Part shown: positions 34,502 to 43,441 of the stretch, in pieces
Layout of the letters: each line of letters starts with the position of its first letter
How positions within the stretch are numbered: position 1 is the stretch's first letter
Origin: Lachnospiraceae bacterium
GTDB lineage: Bacteria; Bacillota_A; Clostridia; Lachnospirales; Lachnospiraceae
Assembly (NCBI GenBank): GCA_017561985.1
Contig: JAFZAZ010000014.1
Coordinates: 190,604 to 254,603 of the forward strand
DNA: 64,000 nucleotides
Direction: 5' to 3'
Notes under the pieces: model-generated
What the model was told of the DNA's origin: nothing
Seen by the model: only the letters and a program-made list of their open reading frames with translations
Database searches by the model: none
Program-made: the position numbers and the translations under genes

Positions 34502-36166
34502 TTATGACTTTGCCAGATACTCCTTCGCATCGCGGTCCGCCTGCTCGACGATCTCCGTCGGATAGCCGAACATCCGAAGAAGCGCGATCGCATTGCGGGA
34601 CGTCGCCTTGCCGTCCTTCAGCTGATAATCGAACGTGACATTGTCCTCCGTGACCGTCTCGCTGAAATGGTACATCAAACAGCTCTCTGCCAATATATCC
34701 GTCAGTTCCAGGTCGTGCGTTGCCGCAAAACAAAGAACTCCCTTGTCCGCCAGATACCGAAGGATCTGTCCCGAAGCCGCAATTCGCTCCGCAGTGTTCG
34801 TGCCGCGAAGCACCTCGTCGACGAAGCAAATCACCGGCTCGCCGTCCCCGATCGCATCGAGGATTCTCTTTAAAGACCGTATCTCAACGATATAATAGCT
34901 CTGCTTTGCCGCAAGATCATCGCGGAGCGCCATTGAGGAAAATATGCGGTAATACACGCTTTTGTACGATGTTCCGAGAACCGTGTGGATCGTCTGCGCA
35001 AGTATCGCATTGATCGCAACGGTCTTCAAAAACGTCGATTTGCCGGATGCGTTGCTGCCGGTCAGAAGAACGCTGCGGCCTGTGCTAAGCGAGTTCGGCA
35101 CCGGCTTTGCAATCATCGGGTGGCACAGATCCGTAAACGAAAGCGGCGTGCTCTCCTTCGTAAGTTCCGGCAGGCACCAGTCGCTTCGGTACGCGCGGTA
35201 CGATGCGACCGCGATCGCCATATCAATGCGTCCGGTCTCTCCGAACAATCTCGAGAGCGTCTCCTCCTTCACCTGCAGGATCCGGTACATGCGGTTGAAC
35301 TGGATCATATCTAAATGAAACAGCATGCGCACGTAATCGAAAAGCATCTGCAGCGGATCACCGTCCGTGTCCGTCGGTGCCAGAAGCCATGCACCTCTGC
35401 GGAACGAGTCAAACTCGTGTGCTTCTCTGCACATCTCCTCTAGTTCCGGCTCAAGCACCGTCCCCTTCGCCGGCACATTTTTCGCCATGTGATGAATGCT
35501 TCCGATCCAGCTGTTGACAAATGTCATGGCTTTCAGATACGGATCGACGTCACTCTTCCGCCGGTAATATGTAACGATCGCATAGCCCGCAGTGAAAATA
35601 AGAAGCAGCGTGCACCAGAAGCCGTATCCGAGTATTCCGAGCACGATCCCCGCGGCAAATCCGATCGTCGGAAGCAGATGCCTGAGATAACCGTCGGACT
35701 TCACGCCGTCGAAGCTCGTAAGGTATTTGTAAAGCGAAACATTGTTGAGCTTACCCATGCAGGCAAGCTCTTTCTGTGCGGAAAGACGAACGTCCTCGCG
35801 TTCCGAGAAAAGGCTGATCAGCGCTTCTCTCCGGTTCAGCTCGTCCTCGCCGGATTCCGGGCGGAACAGTGAAGCATACAGGTATTCCTCGCCGACCGAA
35901 CTCTGCGTGCGGTTCAGCTCATCGAACACTCCCTCCATCTCGAGATCGTTCCACGTGATGGAATCAATGTCGTAAGTGCGCGCAGGAAGAGAATCCCGGT
36001 AGGCACCGAGTGTCGCGCGCCTTTTGGAATTCATGTTATTTTTCGCGGGACCCGCAAAATTCCTACGAAGCTTTGCGAGAAGTTCCCTCTCCTTGCGCTT
36101 GCGGTCGATGATACCAATCACAAGCAGCGCGAGGATAATACCGATTACGATTGCTGCAGCTTTCAT
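34502..36166 (-). CDS. Membrane-anchored MutS-family ATPase without DNA-reading domain
   Basis: A 554-residue protein with a MutS-type ATPase at the C-terminus but no mismatch-reading domain. Residues about 3-20 (AAAIVIGIILALLVIGII) are a membrane anchor. A second hydrophobic block (about 165-200, GFAAGIVLGILGYGFW and LLLIFTAGYAIV) looks like two more segments. The core helices of MutS domain III follow, then Walker A GSNASGKST and Walker B VICFVDEVLRGTN, with the ATHDLELT motif. The start is the ATG at 36166 behind a weak GGGGAA site; a GTG four codons earlier has no site. It follows uxuB by 37 bases and precedes rnhA and mutS. The role is unknown; it may clamp DNA or act on membrane proteins. 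Confidence 0.85.
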   Translation of the reverse strand: MKAAAIVIGIILALLVIGIIDRKRKERELLAKLRRNFAGPAKNNMNSKRRATLGAYRDSLPARTYDIDSITWNDLEMEGVFDELNRTQSSVGEEYLYASLFRPESGEDELNRREALISLFSEREDVRLSAQKELACMGKLNNVSLYKYLTSFDGVKSDGYLRHLLPTIGFAAGIVLGILGYGFWCTLLLIFTAGYAIVTYYRRKSDVDPYLKAMTFVNSWIGSIHHMAKNVPAKGTVLEPELEEMCREAHEFDSFRRGAWLLAPTDTDGDPLQMLFDYVRMLFHLDMIQFNRMYRILQVKEETLSRLFGETGRIDMAIAVASYRAYRSDWCLPELTKESTPLSFTDLCHPMIAKPVPNSLSTGRSVLLTGSNASGKSTFLKTVAINAILAQTIHTVLGTSYKSVYYRIFSSMALRDDLAAKQSYYIVEIRSLKRILDAIGDGEPVICFVDEVLRGTNTAERIAASGQILRYLADKGVLCFAATHDLELTDILAESCLMYHFSETVTEDNVTFDYQLKDGKATSRNAIALLRMFGYPTEIVEQADRDAKEYLAKS

Positions 36167-36203
36167 ACTGTTCCCCACTTATAAAACGGCCGAAGCCGAA
36201 TGA

Positions 36204-37811
36204 TCATCCGAGATATTTGCAAAGCGTCGCGCGAACTGCTCCGGCGCCGGCAAACAGCTCCTTCGCAAGCGCCTCGATGCGCTCGCCGAGTCCAAGCTCA
36301 TAGAGATCCACGCCGAACACATCCTTGCGCGAATAGAGATTGCTCAGAACGCTCCAGTCATTTTCCGAAGAGAGAGACAGATCGCTCACGATTCCGGAAA
36401 GCTCCGTGAGAAGCGGGTCGGGACTCTGCTCGAACGCGTTGCCGTTATCGTCAAGGCCGCGCAGATAACGCGCATAACCGGCCAGAACAAGCGGGATCAA
36501 CGTGAGTTTGTCCATCGCAAGACCGCGCTCGCTGTAAGCCTTGAGCGTCTCGCCGAAGCGGATCGGCAGTTTCTGCGACGTGTCGGTCGCAATTCGCTGC
36601 GGTGCATCGGGCATAAACGGGTTCGGAAGGCGCTTCGTGAGAACCGCACCGATGAAATCCTCGGGCTTCAGAATGCCCGGGTTGACAACCACCGGCATTG
36701 CCTCCTCATAGCCCATGCGCGTCACGAGCTTGCAAAGCTGCGGATCCTTCATCTCCTCGGAGATCAGCGTGTACCCGAGCAGGCAGCCGTAGATCGCAAG
36801 AGCCGTATGGAGCGGGTTCAGACAGGTGCACACCTTCATCTTTTCAACCTTGTCCACGGTCTCGCGGTCGGTGTACAATACGCCGCCCTTCTCAAGCGCG
36901 GGACGTCCGTTTGTGAACGTGTCCTCCACGACAAGATACTCGGTCTCCTCCGCGTTCACGAAAGGCGCGGTGTACGTGCGGAAGCCCGTAATGATAATAT
37001 TATTGTCCGTAAAGCCGTCGGCGGCGAGCATCTCCTGCACCTTCGCGTCGGGTCTGGGTGTGATCTTGTCGATCATGCTCCAGGGGAAAGCGACCTTGCT
37101 CTCATCCTCGAGATACCGAAGGAATTCCGGCGGCACGAGTCTTTGCTTGCACCACTCCGTTGCGTACGTGAGAATTGCCTTCTTCAGCTTGTCGCCGTTG
37201 TGTGAGCAGTTGTCCATGCTCGACATCGTGATCGGGCAGGCGCCCGCTTTGAAACGCTCGTACAGAAGCGCGGTCACCTTTCCCATCGCGGTCTGCGGTT
37301 TCAGTCCGTTGCCCGAAAAATCCTCCGCCGCAAAGCGGTTGTAGGAACCGTCGGGATTCCACAGAGAGTAGCCCTTCTCAGTGATCGTAAACGTCACCAT
37401 CTGAAGGCTCTCCTTGCGGAAAATCTCGGCGAGACGGTCGAAGTCCTCCGACTTCGTGTCAGCCTTCAGGCTCTCTGCCACGCTGCCGACAACGCGCTTT
37501 TCAATACTTCCGTCCGCCTTCAGCACCACAAGAAGGCTGTAGTTGTCAAACGGCCGGTAAGCCATATCGATGATGTCGTAATCAAAGCCTTCCGCAACGA
37601 TCACGCCGGTATCGGCCTCGCCGCGGTTGAGCATTCCCTCGAGAACCGCCGCGGGAAATGCACGGAAAATGTTGCCCGCGCCGAAGTGGATCCACGTGGG
37701 ATTCTCCTTCGTCTTTGCGATCATCGCATCGCGGTCGTACTGCGGAAGCGCATATCCCTTTGCTTCCCACTCAGCCCGGTTTTCGGGCTTTACAATATCC
37801 ACCAGTTTCAT
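36204..37811 (-). CDS. uxuB: Fructuronate reductase (mannitol dehydrogenase family)
   Basis: Predicted NAD(H)-dependent reduction of D-fructuronate to D-mannonate. The protein is 535 residues with an N-terminal Rossmann domain (TWIHFGAGNIFRAF) and a C-terminal mannitol dehydrogenase domain. Family motifs include MSSMDNCSHNGDKLKKAILTY, with the conserved asparagine region, and CLNPLHTALAIYG with the catalytic-helix lysine region upstream. It is somewhat longer than the enterobacterial enzymes. The start is the ATG at 37811, residues MKLVDIV, with AGGAG eight bases upstream. Its position right after uxuA selects fructuronate over tagaturonate as substrate; the sequence alone would also allow UxaB. 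Confidence 0.85.
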   Translation of the reverse strand: MKLVDIVKPENRAEWEAKGYALPQYDRDAMIAKTKENPTWIHFGAGNIFRAFPAAVLEGMLNRGEADTGVIVAEGFDYDIIDMAYRPFDNYSLLVVLKADGSIEKRVVGSVAESLKADTKSEDFDRLAEIFRKESLQMVTFTITEKGYSLWNPDGSYNRFAAEDFSGNGLKPQTAMGKVTALLYERFKAGACPITMSSMDNCSHNGDKLKKAILTYATEWCKQRLVPPEFLRYLEDESKVAFPWSMIDKITPRPDAKVQEMLAADGFTDNNIIITGFRTYTAPFVNAEETEYLVVEDTFTNGRPALEKGGVLYTDRETVDKVEKMKVCTCLNPLHTALAIYGCLLGYTLISEEMKDPQLCKLVTRMGYEEAMPVVVNPGILKPEDFIGAVLTKRLPNPFMPDAPQRIATDTSQKLPIRFGETLKAYSERGLAMDKLTLIPLVLAGYARYLRGLDDNGNAFEQSPDPLLTELSGIVSDLSLSSENDWSVLSNLYSRKDVFGVDLYELGLGERIEALAKELFAGAGAVRATLCKYLG

Positions 37812-37847
37812 GTCAATAACTCCTGTATCCATACCTGTATTTTTCGA

Positions 37848-38930
37848 TTATTTGCGGGCAGCGCCGCTCTTGTCGATCGCTTCCCACAATCCGTTCAAGT
37901 ACGCAACGCCAAGCGCACGGTCATAGAGGCCGTAGCCGGGTCTTGCGACTTCGCCCCAGATCATACGTCCGTGGTCGGGACGGATGACGCCGTCAAAGCC
38001 GACTTCCTGCAGCGCCTTCACGATCTCGTACATGTCAAACTGACCGTCCGAGGAGAGGTGGCTGCTCTCGTGGAACACGCCGGGTGCCTCAAACTTGATG
38101 TTGCGAAGATGCGCAAAATGAATTCGCGGAGCGATCTTTTCATTGCGGATCACATGGGGAAGATCATTTTCCAGATTCGAACCCAGAGAGCCGGTACAGA
38201 GCGTAAAACCGTTATAGATCGAAGGATTGAGCGATGCAATCTTCTCGAGAGCCTTCTCGCTCGTGACGATGCGCGGCAGCCCGAACACGCTCCATGCGGG
38301 ATCGTCGGGATGCACTGCCATCTTGATCTTATATTTTTCGCAGGTCGGCATGATACCGTCGAGGAAGTACTTGAAGTTGTTCATGAGATCCTCTGCCGTA
38401 ACGCCCTTGTAGCGTTCGAACAGCTCCTTGATCTCGTCCTTGCGGTTCGGCTCCCAACCGGGAAGAATGTAGCCGCCGCTCGCTTTTTCCATGCGCTCGA
38501 ACATGTCGTTCGGGTCGATTCCGTCGATCAGGTTTGAATCGTATGCAAGCGCCGTCGAACCGTCCGGAAGCGGCTGTGCAAGGTCGGTTCTCGTCCAGTC
38601 AAAGATCGGCATGAAGTTGTAGCACACAAGATGAATGTCGTTCTTTCCGACTGCCTCGAGGGACTTGCAGTAATTCTCGATGTACATGTCTCTCGTCGGC
38701 GCACCGAGCTTGATGTCCTCGTGCACATTGATGCTCTCGATACCGGTGAGCGAAAGTCCCGCCGCCTCGATCTCATCCTTCAGTTCCTTTACCTGCTCGT
38801 ACGTCCAGGCCTCTCCCGCCGGCACCTTGTGAAGCGACGAGATCACTCCCTTCACACCGGGGATCTGCCGGATCTGCTCAAGCGTAACACTGTCCATGTC
38901 GCTTCCGTACCAGCGCAATGTCATTTCCAT
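37848..38930 (-). CDS. uxuA: Mannonate dehydratase
   Basis: Dehydrates D-mannonate to 2-keto-3-deoxygluconate, the substrate of KdgK. The protein is 360 residues with the xylose-isomerase-like TIM barrel. Family stretches include LRWYGSDMDSVTLEQIRQIP at the start, CYNFMPIFDWTRTDL, the metal-site region IKMAVHPDDPAW, LCTGSLGSN and PDHGRMIWGE near the end. AAGGAGA stands nine bases before the first ATG at 38930. It lies between the GH67 gene (30-base gap) and uxuB (36-base gap), so alpha-glucuronidase, dehydratase and reductase are coexpressed. Confidence 0.95.
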   Translation of the reverse strand: MEMTLRWYGSDMDSVTLEQIRQIPGVKGVISSLHKVPAGEAWTYEQVKELKDEIEAAGLSLTGIESINVHEDIKLGAPTRDMYIENYCKSLEAVGKNDIHLVCYNFMPIFDWTRTDLAQPLPDGSTALAYDSNLIDGIDPNDMFERMEKASGGYILPGWEPNRKDEIKELFERYKGVTAEDLMNNFKYFLDGIMPTCEKYKIKMAVHPDDPAWSVFGLPRIVTSEKALEKIASLNPSIYNGFTLCTGSLGSNLENDLPHVIRNEKIAPRIHFAHLRNIKFEAPGVFHESSHLSSDGQFDMYEIVKALQEVGFDGVIRPDHGRMIWGEVARPGYGLYDRALGVAYLNGLWEAIDKSGAARK

Positions 38931-38960
38931 GGTTTACTGTCTCCTTGTTTTGTTATTTAT

Positions 38961-40925
38961 TCAATCATCGGTTCCGTTCTCGTTGGACGGAATCATAATC
39001 TCATCCATATTGACGCCGTAGATCTCACGACCCTTTGCATCGCCGATGCCGCTCATGCGGCAGAAATAAGTGTTGATGCGGTCGCGCCACTCCTTCGCGG
39101 ACGCAAGCTGCATTGCAAAACGCTCCATGATCCGGGTGTACTCTTTCTCCGGGATCATGCCCTGCACGGTAACAACCGACGCGATCAGCGTCATCAGCTC
39201 CGTGACTCCCTCAAAATGCGTGTCGTAAATGTGCTGAATGAGCGTTTTTCCGCTCGGAAGCACATAGTTGTAAGGCAGTCTGTGGAAGAACAGCAAAAGC
39301 TCCGTTGGCGTCGTCTCGGGCTTGTCATACATGTCGGCAAGCTCTTTCGAATACTGCTGTGCATATCCGGTACCGCGCGAGGACCGGTCCACGCCGATTG
39401 CCTTGCACGAAGCGCGGTGATATGTTCCCCACCGGTCGTACTCGTATCCGTCCACGTTCGGTCCGTAATGGTTGTTCGGGTTGCACATCCAGCCGATACC
39501 GAGCGGTACCGTATAGTTCTCGTAAACGTTGTACGAAGCGAGAAGAACTTTCGTGATCACGCTTCGCACGAGTCCGTCTTCGCCAAATGTCATTCCTGCC
39601 CACTCGGTCGCGATATCCTCCGCCGAGAGCGTCGGATTCCACGCAAGACGACCGAATCCGTACCAGTTGGCAGCCGCAAAATCCGATCCCGTCCAGTTCG
39701 GGTCGTCTCCGGTGTTGGAAACCGAAGCCATACCGCACATCAGCGGGTCCTTGTGAGCGCCGCAGACGATGTCCGCAACGCGGTCCTTCTCGGAGTAAGC
39801 ATGCGTGTGGAACTTGAGGACTTCCTTCCACATCGGCACGAGGAAACACACATGCTTCTGCTGTCCCGTGTACTCCTGCGCCGCCTGAACCTCGAGCATC
39901 AGGTTCGTCTTCTTCATGCCGCAGAACAGCGGCGAAACAGGCTCTCTCACCTGGAAATCCACAGGTCCGTTCTTGACCTGCAGAATCACGTTGTCGTCAA
40001 ACAGGCTGTCGAGAGGCTTGAAGTTGTCAAATGCCGCGCATGCACGGTCAGTCTTCGCGTCTCTCCAATCCTGCGTGCAGTTGTATACAAAGCAGCGCCA
40101 GATCAATTTGCCGCCGTAAGGCTTAAGCGCCCGGGCGAGAAGGTTCGCGCCGTCCGCCTGTGTTCTTCCGTAGGTGTACGGTCCGGGGCGTCCCTCGGAG
40201 TCCGCCTTCACAAGGAATCCGCCGAATTCCGGGATCACCTCGTAAATGTGACGAACGGTATCCTCCCAAAAACGGATGACATCCGCGTCGAGAGGATCTG
40301 CCGTCTTCAGTCCTCCGATCTCGATCGAAGCCGCAAAATTCACGCAGAGATACAATTTTACGCCGTAGTAACCGAACACGTCGGCAAGCTCCTTAAGGCG
40401 CGAAAGATAACGGTCCGTGATCAGCCATGTAGCATCTCCGAACACGTTGACGTTGTTGATCACCGCGGCGTTGATGCCTACGCTCGCGCACGTGCGCGCG
40501 TAAACAAAAGTGCGGTCATCGACCAAAAGGCGGCCGTCCTTCATGAAGAAGGATCGCCCGGAGTAACCGCGCTCGATCGAACCGTCCGCATTGTCCCAGT
40601 GGTTGAGCATGCGAAGCGGCGATGCGGGCCGCTCCGACGCCGGTTCTACCGTGTCGTTCACAAGTTTCTGCCGCATCGCGTCAAAAATTCCGTATAAAAC
40701 TCCCGCCTCGGATCCGGCGAGAATATCAATCTTATTGTCGGATGTCAGAATCTCGTACCCTTCCGACGGAAGCGCTTCCGTCACGAGATACGAGCATACC
40801 GCATCGTCGCAAAGCCCGCGCAATACCGCGAGTTCCTTTTCGATGGCATCGCCGATCGACCGCACGCTTGAGATATCCTCAGGCGCAAGCGGCACCCGCT
40901 TCAGCCACAGCTCCTCGTAATCCAT
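38961..40925 (-). CDS. aguA: Alpha-glucuronidase, GH67, cytoplasmic
   Basis: Releases (4-O-methyl)glucuronic acid from the non-reducing end of aldouronic acids made from glucuronoxylan. The protein is 654 residues with the GH67 layout: N-terminal beta domain, central TIM barrel and helical C-terminus. Typical stretches are MLNHWDNADGSIERGYSG, FVYARTCASVGINAAVINNVN without a break, and EFGGFLVKADSEGRPGPYTYGRTQADGAN containing catalytic-site residues. There is no signal peptide. I prefer the second ATG at 40925, because GGAG directly touches the first ATG but is six bases from this one. Its product feeds UxaC and the adjacent uxuB/uxuA. No xylanase, xylosidase or importer is in the window. Confidence 0.95.
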   Translation of the reverse strand: MDYEELWLKRVPLAPEDISSVRSIGDAIEKELAVLRGLCDDAVCSYLVTEALPSEGYEILTSDNKIDILAGSEAGVLYGIFDAMRQKLVNDTVEPASERPASPLRMLNHWDNADGSIERGYSGRSFFMKDGRLLVDDRTFVYARTCASVGINAAVINNVNVFGDATWLITDRYLSRLKELADVFGYYGVKLYLCVNFAASIEIGGLKTADPLDADVIRFWEDTVRHIYEVIPEFGGFLVKADSEGRPGPYTYGRTQADGANLLARALKPYGGKLIWRCFVYNCTQDWRDAKTDRACAAFDNFKPLDSLFDDNVILQVKNGPVDFQVREPVSPLFCGMKKTNLMLEVQAAQEYTGQQKHVCFLVPMWKEVLKFHTHAYSEKDRVADIVCGAHKDPLMCGMASVSNTGDDPNWTGSDFAAANWYGFGRLAWNPTLSAEDIATEWAGMTFGEDGLVRSVITKVLLASYNVYENYTVPLGIGWMCNPNNHYGPNVDGYEYDRWGTYHRASCKAIGVDRSSRGTGYAQQYSKELADMYDKPETTPTELLLFFHRLPYNYVLPSGKTLIQHIYDTHFEGVTELMTLIASVVTVQGMIPEKEYTRIMERFAMQLASAKEWRDRINTYFCRMSGIGDAKGREIYGVNMDEIMIPSNENGTDD

Positions 40926-40942
40926 ATACATCTCCGTACTGT

Positions 40943-41734
40943 TTATTTGGCTTTTCCCGGTGTCCAGCCGTAGGAAATCGTAACCTTCCCAAGTGCGATA
41001 TAGCTCACTTTGCTTCCGTTCTGAACTTTGCAGAACATCGGCGCATCCGGGTCGTCACTGAACACGACCGGCTCGAGCACGACATAGGTTTTGCCGCGTT
41101 CCGCCGTGCCTACGACATTGGACTCCTGTGTCGTCGCCGAGGACCGGATGTTCACGTTGCCTGTCGTCGTTGCCTTGCACACAACGGTCTCCCTGGCAAT
41201 CCGCACCGCCTCATCCCCGGTGATCAGATATGCGACGCGGCAATACCCTGTGATATTGCCCGTCTTGACTTTCGCCCACTCGCCTTCCGTGGACTGAATG
41301 ACGCAGTAATTGTTCGGATACATCACGCCGATCTGTTTCGATTCGCCGCTCGCCTTCTCTCGAATGCTGAGCGATTCCTCGACGTGTGCGAACGCAATTC
41401 CGCTCGGTATCTCAAAGTTTACGGCAGCGTTATAGCGGGCGCGTTGCTCCTCCGTAAGCGCAGCAAGCCGCCTCTCCGTCTCCGAAAGCGGCGCAGGCGT
41501 AGGCGAAGGTGTCACCGTAGGTGTTGCTTCGCCGGGCTGCACGTATCCGGTCGGAAAGTACACGCGTCCGTCCGCAGACCTCACGACACCGTCCTCCGAG
41601 ATCTCCACTACCCGATGCTCTCCGTCGGCGAGCTTTTCGTTGCGCTCCGCCTTCTTCTGAAACTTCAGGCAAAGAAGAAAGACAAGGATGACGATGACCG
41701 CGATCTCAATTTCCAAGAGATACCGTTTCAACAT
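40943..41734 (-). CDS. Membrane-anchored protein with two bacterial SH3 domains
   Basis: A 263-residue protein with an N-terminal membrane anchor (about residues 8-24, EIAVIVILVFLLCLKF) and the rest outside. A Thr/Pro-rich linker (TPTVTPSPTPAPLSETE) leads to two SH3-type domains. The first starts at about residue 117 (ESLSIREKASGESKQIGVMY, then GEWAKVKTGNITGYCRVAYL). The second starts at about 190 (TGNVNIRSSATTQESNVVGT, then KVSYIALGKVTI). Such domains bind peptidoglycan. No catalytic domain is seen. It lies four bases after gpsA and 17 before the GH67 gene, so it may be a cell-wall sensor or anchor by chance cotranscribed with both. Its function is unknown. Confidence 0.8.
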   Translation of the reverse strand: MLKRYLLEIEIAVIVILVFLLCLKFQKKAERNEKLADGEHRVVEISEDGVVRSADGRVYFPTGYVQPGEATPTVTPSPTPAPLSETERRLAALTEEQRARYNAAVNFEIPSGIAFAHVEESLSIREKASGESKQIGVMYPNNYCVIQSTEGEWAKVKTGNITGYCRVAYLITGDEAVRIARETVVCKATTTGNVNIRSSATTQESNVVGTAERGKTYVVLEPVVFSDDPDAPMFCKVQNGSKVSYIALGKVTISYGWTPGKAK

Positions 41735-41738
41735 GTCA

Positions 41739-42740
41739 TCATTTTCCGCTGTATTCCACCGTGGGATTTCTCCGCAGCAGATCCATCAAAGAATCCCGAA
41801 CCGATTCGCCGCGGAACAACACGTCGTTGATCTCCTCGACGATCGGCATGCTCACTTTGTATTTCTTTCCGAGCGCAAGCGCAGCCTTCGCGCAGTTCAC
41901 GCCCTCGACAACCTGACCGACCTCCGCGAGCGTCTCCTCGAGGGTCTTGCCCTGTCCGATCAATGCTCCCGCGTTATGGTTGCGGCTGTGGTTACTGGTG
42001 CAGGTAACGATCAGATCACCGATGCCCGAGAGCCCGTAAAATGTCGTTTCCTTGCCGCCCATTTTCACGCCGAGACGGCTGATCTCGGCAATGCCGCGCG
42101 TCATGAGCGCAGCCTTCGTGTTGTCGCCGTACTGGAGACCGTCAACCATTCCGGCCGCGAGCGCGATGACATTTTTCAATGAACCTCCGAGCTCGATACC
42201 GATCATATCGTCGCTCGTGTACACGCGGAACATGTCCGCGAAAAATGCATCCTGTACGATCTCGGCAACCTCGGGATCAGAAGAACCCGCAACGACCGCC
42301 GTCGGGATTCCGCGGCTTACCTCCTCCGCATGGCTCGGTCCGGAAAGTACCGCAAGCCGTACGAACGGTATCTCCTCGCCGATGATCTGAGTCATGGACA
42401 TCAGGGTCTTCTCCTCGATTCCCTTGCTCACATTGACGACAATCTGTCCCTCTCTGCAGTACTGCTTCATATCGGCTGCAGTTTCGCGAACATACGGGGA
42501 TGCGACCGCACACACAAGAATTTCCGCTTGTTTGCAGGCATCCTCGAGATCGGTCGTCAGGCGAATGGACTTCGGGAGCTTCGCTCCGGGAAGGTTTGCA
42601 ATGTGCTCGCGGTCCTCAGCCAGAGCTGCAATCTCGCGCTCCAAGGCAGACCAGAGCGTCACCTTCTGTCCTTTCTCCGCCAATTCGATTGCCAACGCGG
42701 TGCCCCAGGTTCCGGCACCGAGTACACTGATGGTACGCAT
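41739..42740 (-). CDS. gpsA: Glycerol-3-phosphate dehydrogenase [NAD(P)+]
   Basis: Makes sn-glycerol-3-phosphate from dihydroxyacetone phosphate for phospholipid synthesis. The protein is 333 residues. The nucleotide-binding ISVLGAGTWGTALAIELAEK opens the protein. The substrate motifs SGPSHAEEVSRGIPTAV and GGSLKNVIALAAGMVDGLQYGD (catalytic lysine region) and the C-terminal domain with GLSGIGDLIVTCTS are complete. It begins two bases after plsY ends, with its AGGAGG inside plsY, so GpsA and the acyltransferase that consumes its product are translated together. Confidence 0.97.
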   Translation of the reverse strand: MRTISVLGAGTWGTALAIELAEKGQKVTLWSALEREIAALAEDREHIANLPGAKLPKSIRLTTDLEDACKQAEILVCAVASPYVRETAADMKQYCREGQIVVNVSKGIEEKTLMSMTQIIGEEIPFVRLAVLSGPSHAEEVSRGIPTAVVAGSSDPEVAEIVQDAFFADMFRVYTSDDMIGIELGGSLKNVIALAAGMVDGLQYGDNTKAALMTRGIAEISRLGVKMGGKETTFYGLSGIGDLIVTCTSNHSRNHNAGALIGQGKTLEETLAEVGQVVEGVNCAKAALALGKKYKVSMPIVEEINDVLFRGESVRDSLMDLLRRNPTVEYSGK

Positions 42741-42742
42741 AC

Positions 42743-43411
42743 CTACTGTTCCTCCTGATTTTTGTTTTCGTCGACCTTTACAGGATCGTCAACCCTGACG
42801 TGCTGGCCGACTTTATTTTCCGTTCCGTTGATGAGCCGGCGGATGTTCGCGCGATGCATGAACACGCCGGAAACCGTGTACAACAGGGCCACTCCCGTCA
42901 TCGCCAGCCAGTACTTATCCCCGTGGTGAACGATCGCCATGTAGATTGGGAACACGACAACGACAAAAAGCGAACCTACCGACACGTAATGTGTCACAGA
43001 TACGAGCAGAATAAACACAAACGTAAACACAAGCATGCGCCAGTCGGTGCAAAGCATTGCGCCCGCCGTAACAGCGATACCCTTGCCTCCGCGGAACTGC
43101 ATCCAGAACGGGAAGCAATGTCCGAGCACGGCGCCGAATCCGAGGATCTCACACAGCAAAATGACATACGGCTCCCCCGGGAAGATCGCGTGTTTGAGGA
43201 TCATTCCTGGGATGAGTACCTTTAAGAGGTCTCCGAGGAACACAAGTCCGCCGGCCTTCTTGCCCAGCGTGCGCATCGCGTTCGTCGTTCCCGCGTTACC
43301 GCTTCCGTATTTGCGAATGTCAATTCCGTGTGCCTTTCCCACAAAAAACGCCGTCTGCACATTGCCGCAGAGATATCCCGCGACAAAACAGAGTATGATC
43401 TTGATCGGCAT
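42743..43411 (-). CDS. plsY: Glycerol-3-phosphate acyltransferase PlsY
   Basis: Integral membrane enzyme that transfers an acyl group from acyl-phosphate to glycerol-3-phosphate, the first step of phospholipid synthesis. The protein is 222 residues with about six hydrophobic segments. The three conserved motifs are visible: GIDIRKYGSGNAGTTNAMRT, GHCFPFWMQFRGGKGIAVTAG and the later VGSLF region. A charged 30-residue C-terminal tail (VRVDDPVKVDENKNQEE) is longer than usual. AAGGAGG precedes the ATG. It follows der by 30 bases, a common Firmicutes order der-plsY-gpsA. Confidence 0.97.
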   Translation of the reverse strand: MPIKIILCFVAGYLCGNVQTAFFVGKAHGIDIRKYGSGNAGTTNAMRTLGKKAGGLVFLGDLLKVLIPGMILKHAIFPGEPYVILLCEILGFGAVLGHCFPFWMQFRGGKGIAVTAGAMLCTDWRMLVFTFVFILLVSVTHYVSVGSLFVVVVFPIYMAIVHHGDKYWLAMTGVALLYTVSGVFMHRANIRRLINGTENKVGQHVRVDDPVKVDENKNQEEQ

Positions 43412-43441
43412 GTCCGATCCCTCCTTCGGGCAGAAACACCC

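Noticed and set aside
38631..40697. 688-codon + strand open frame antisense to GH67 and uxuA
   Set aside because: It spans two real - strand genes and the gap between them, and has no family features.
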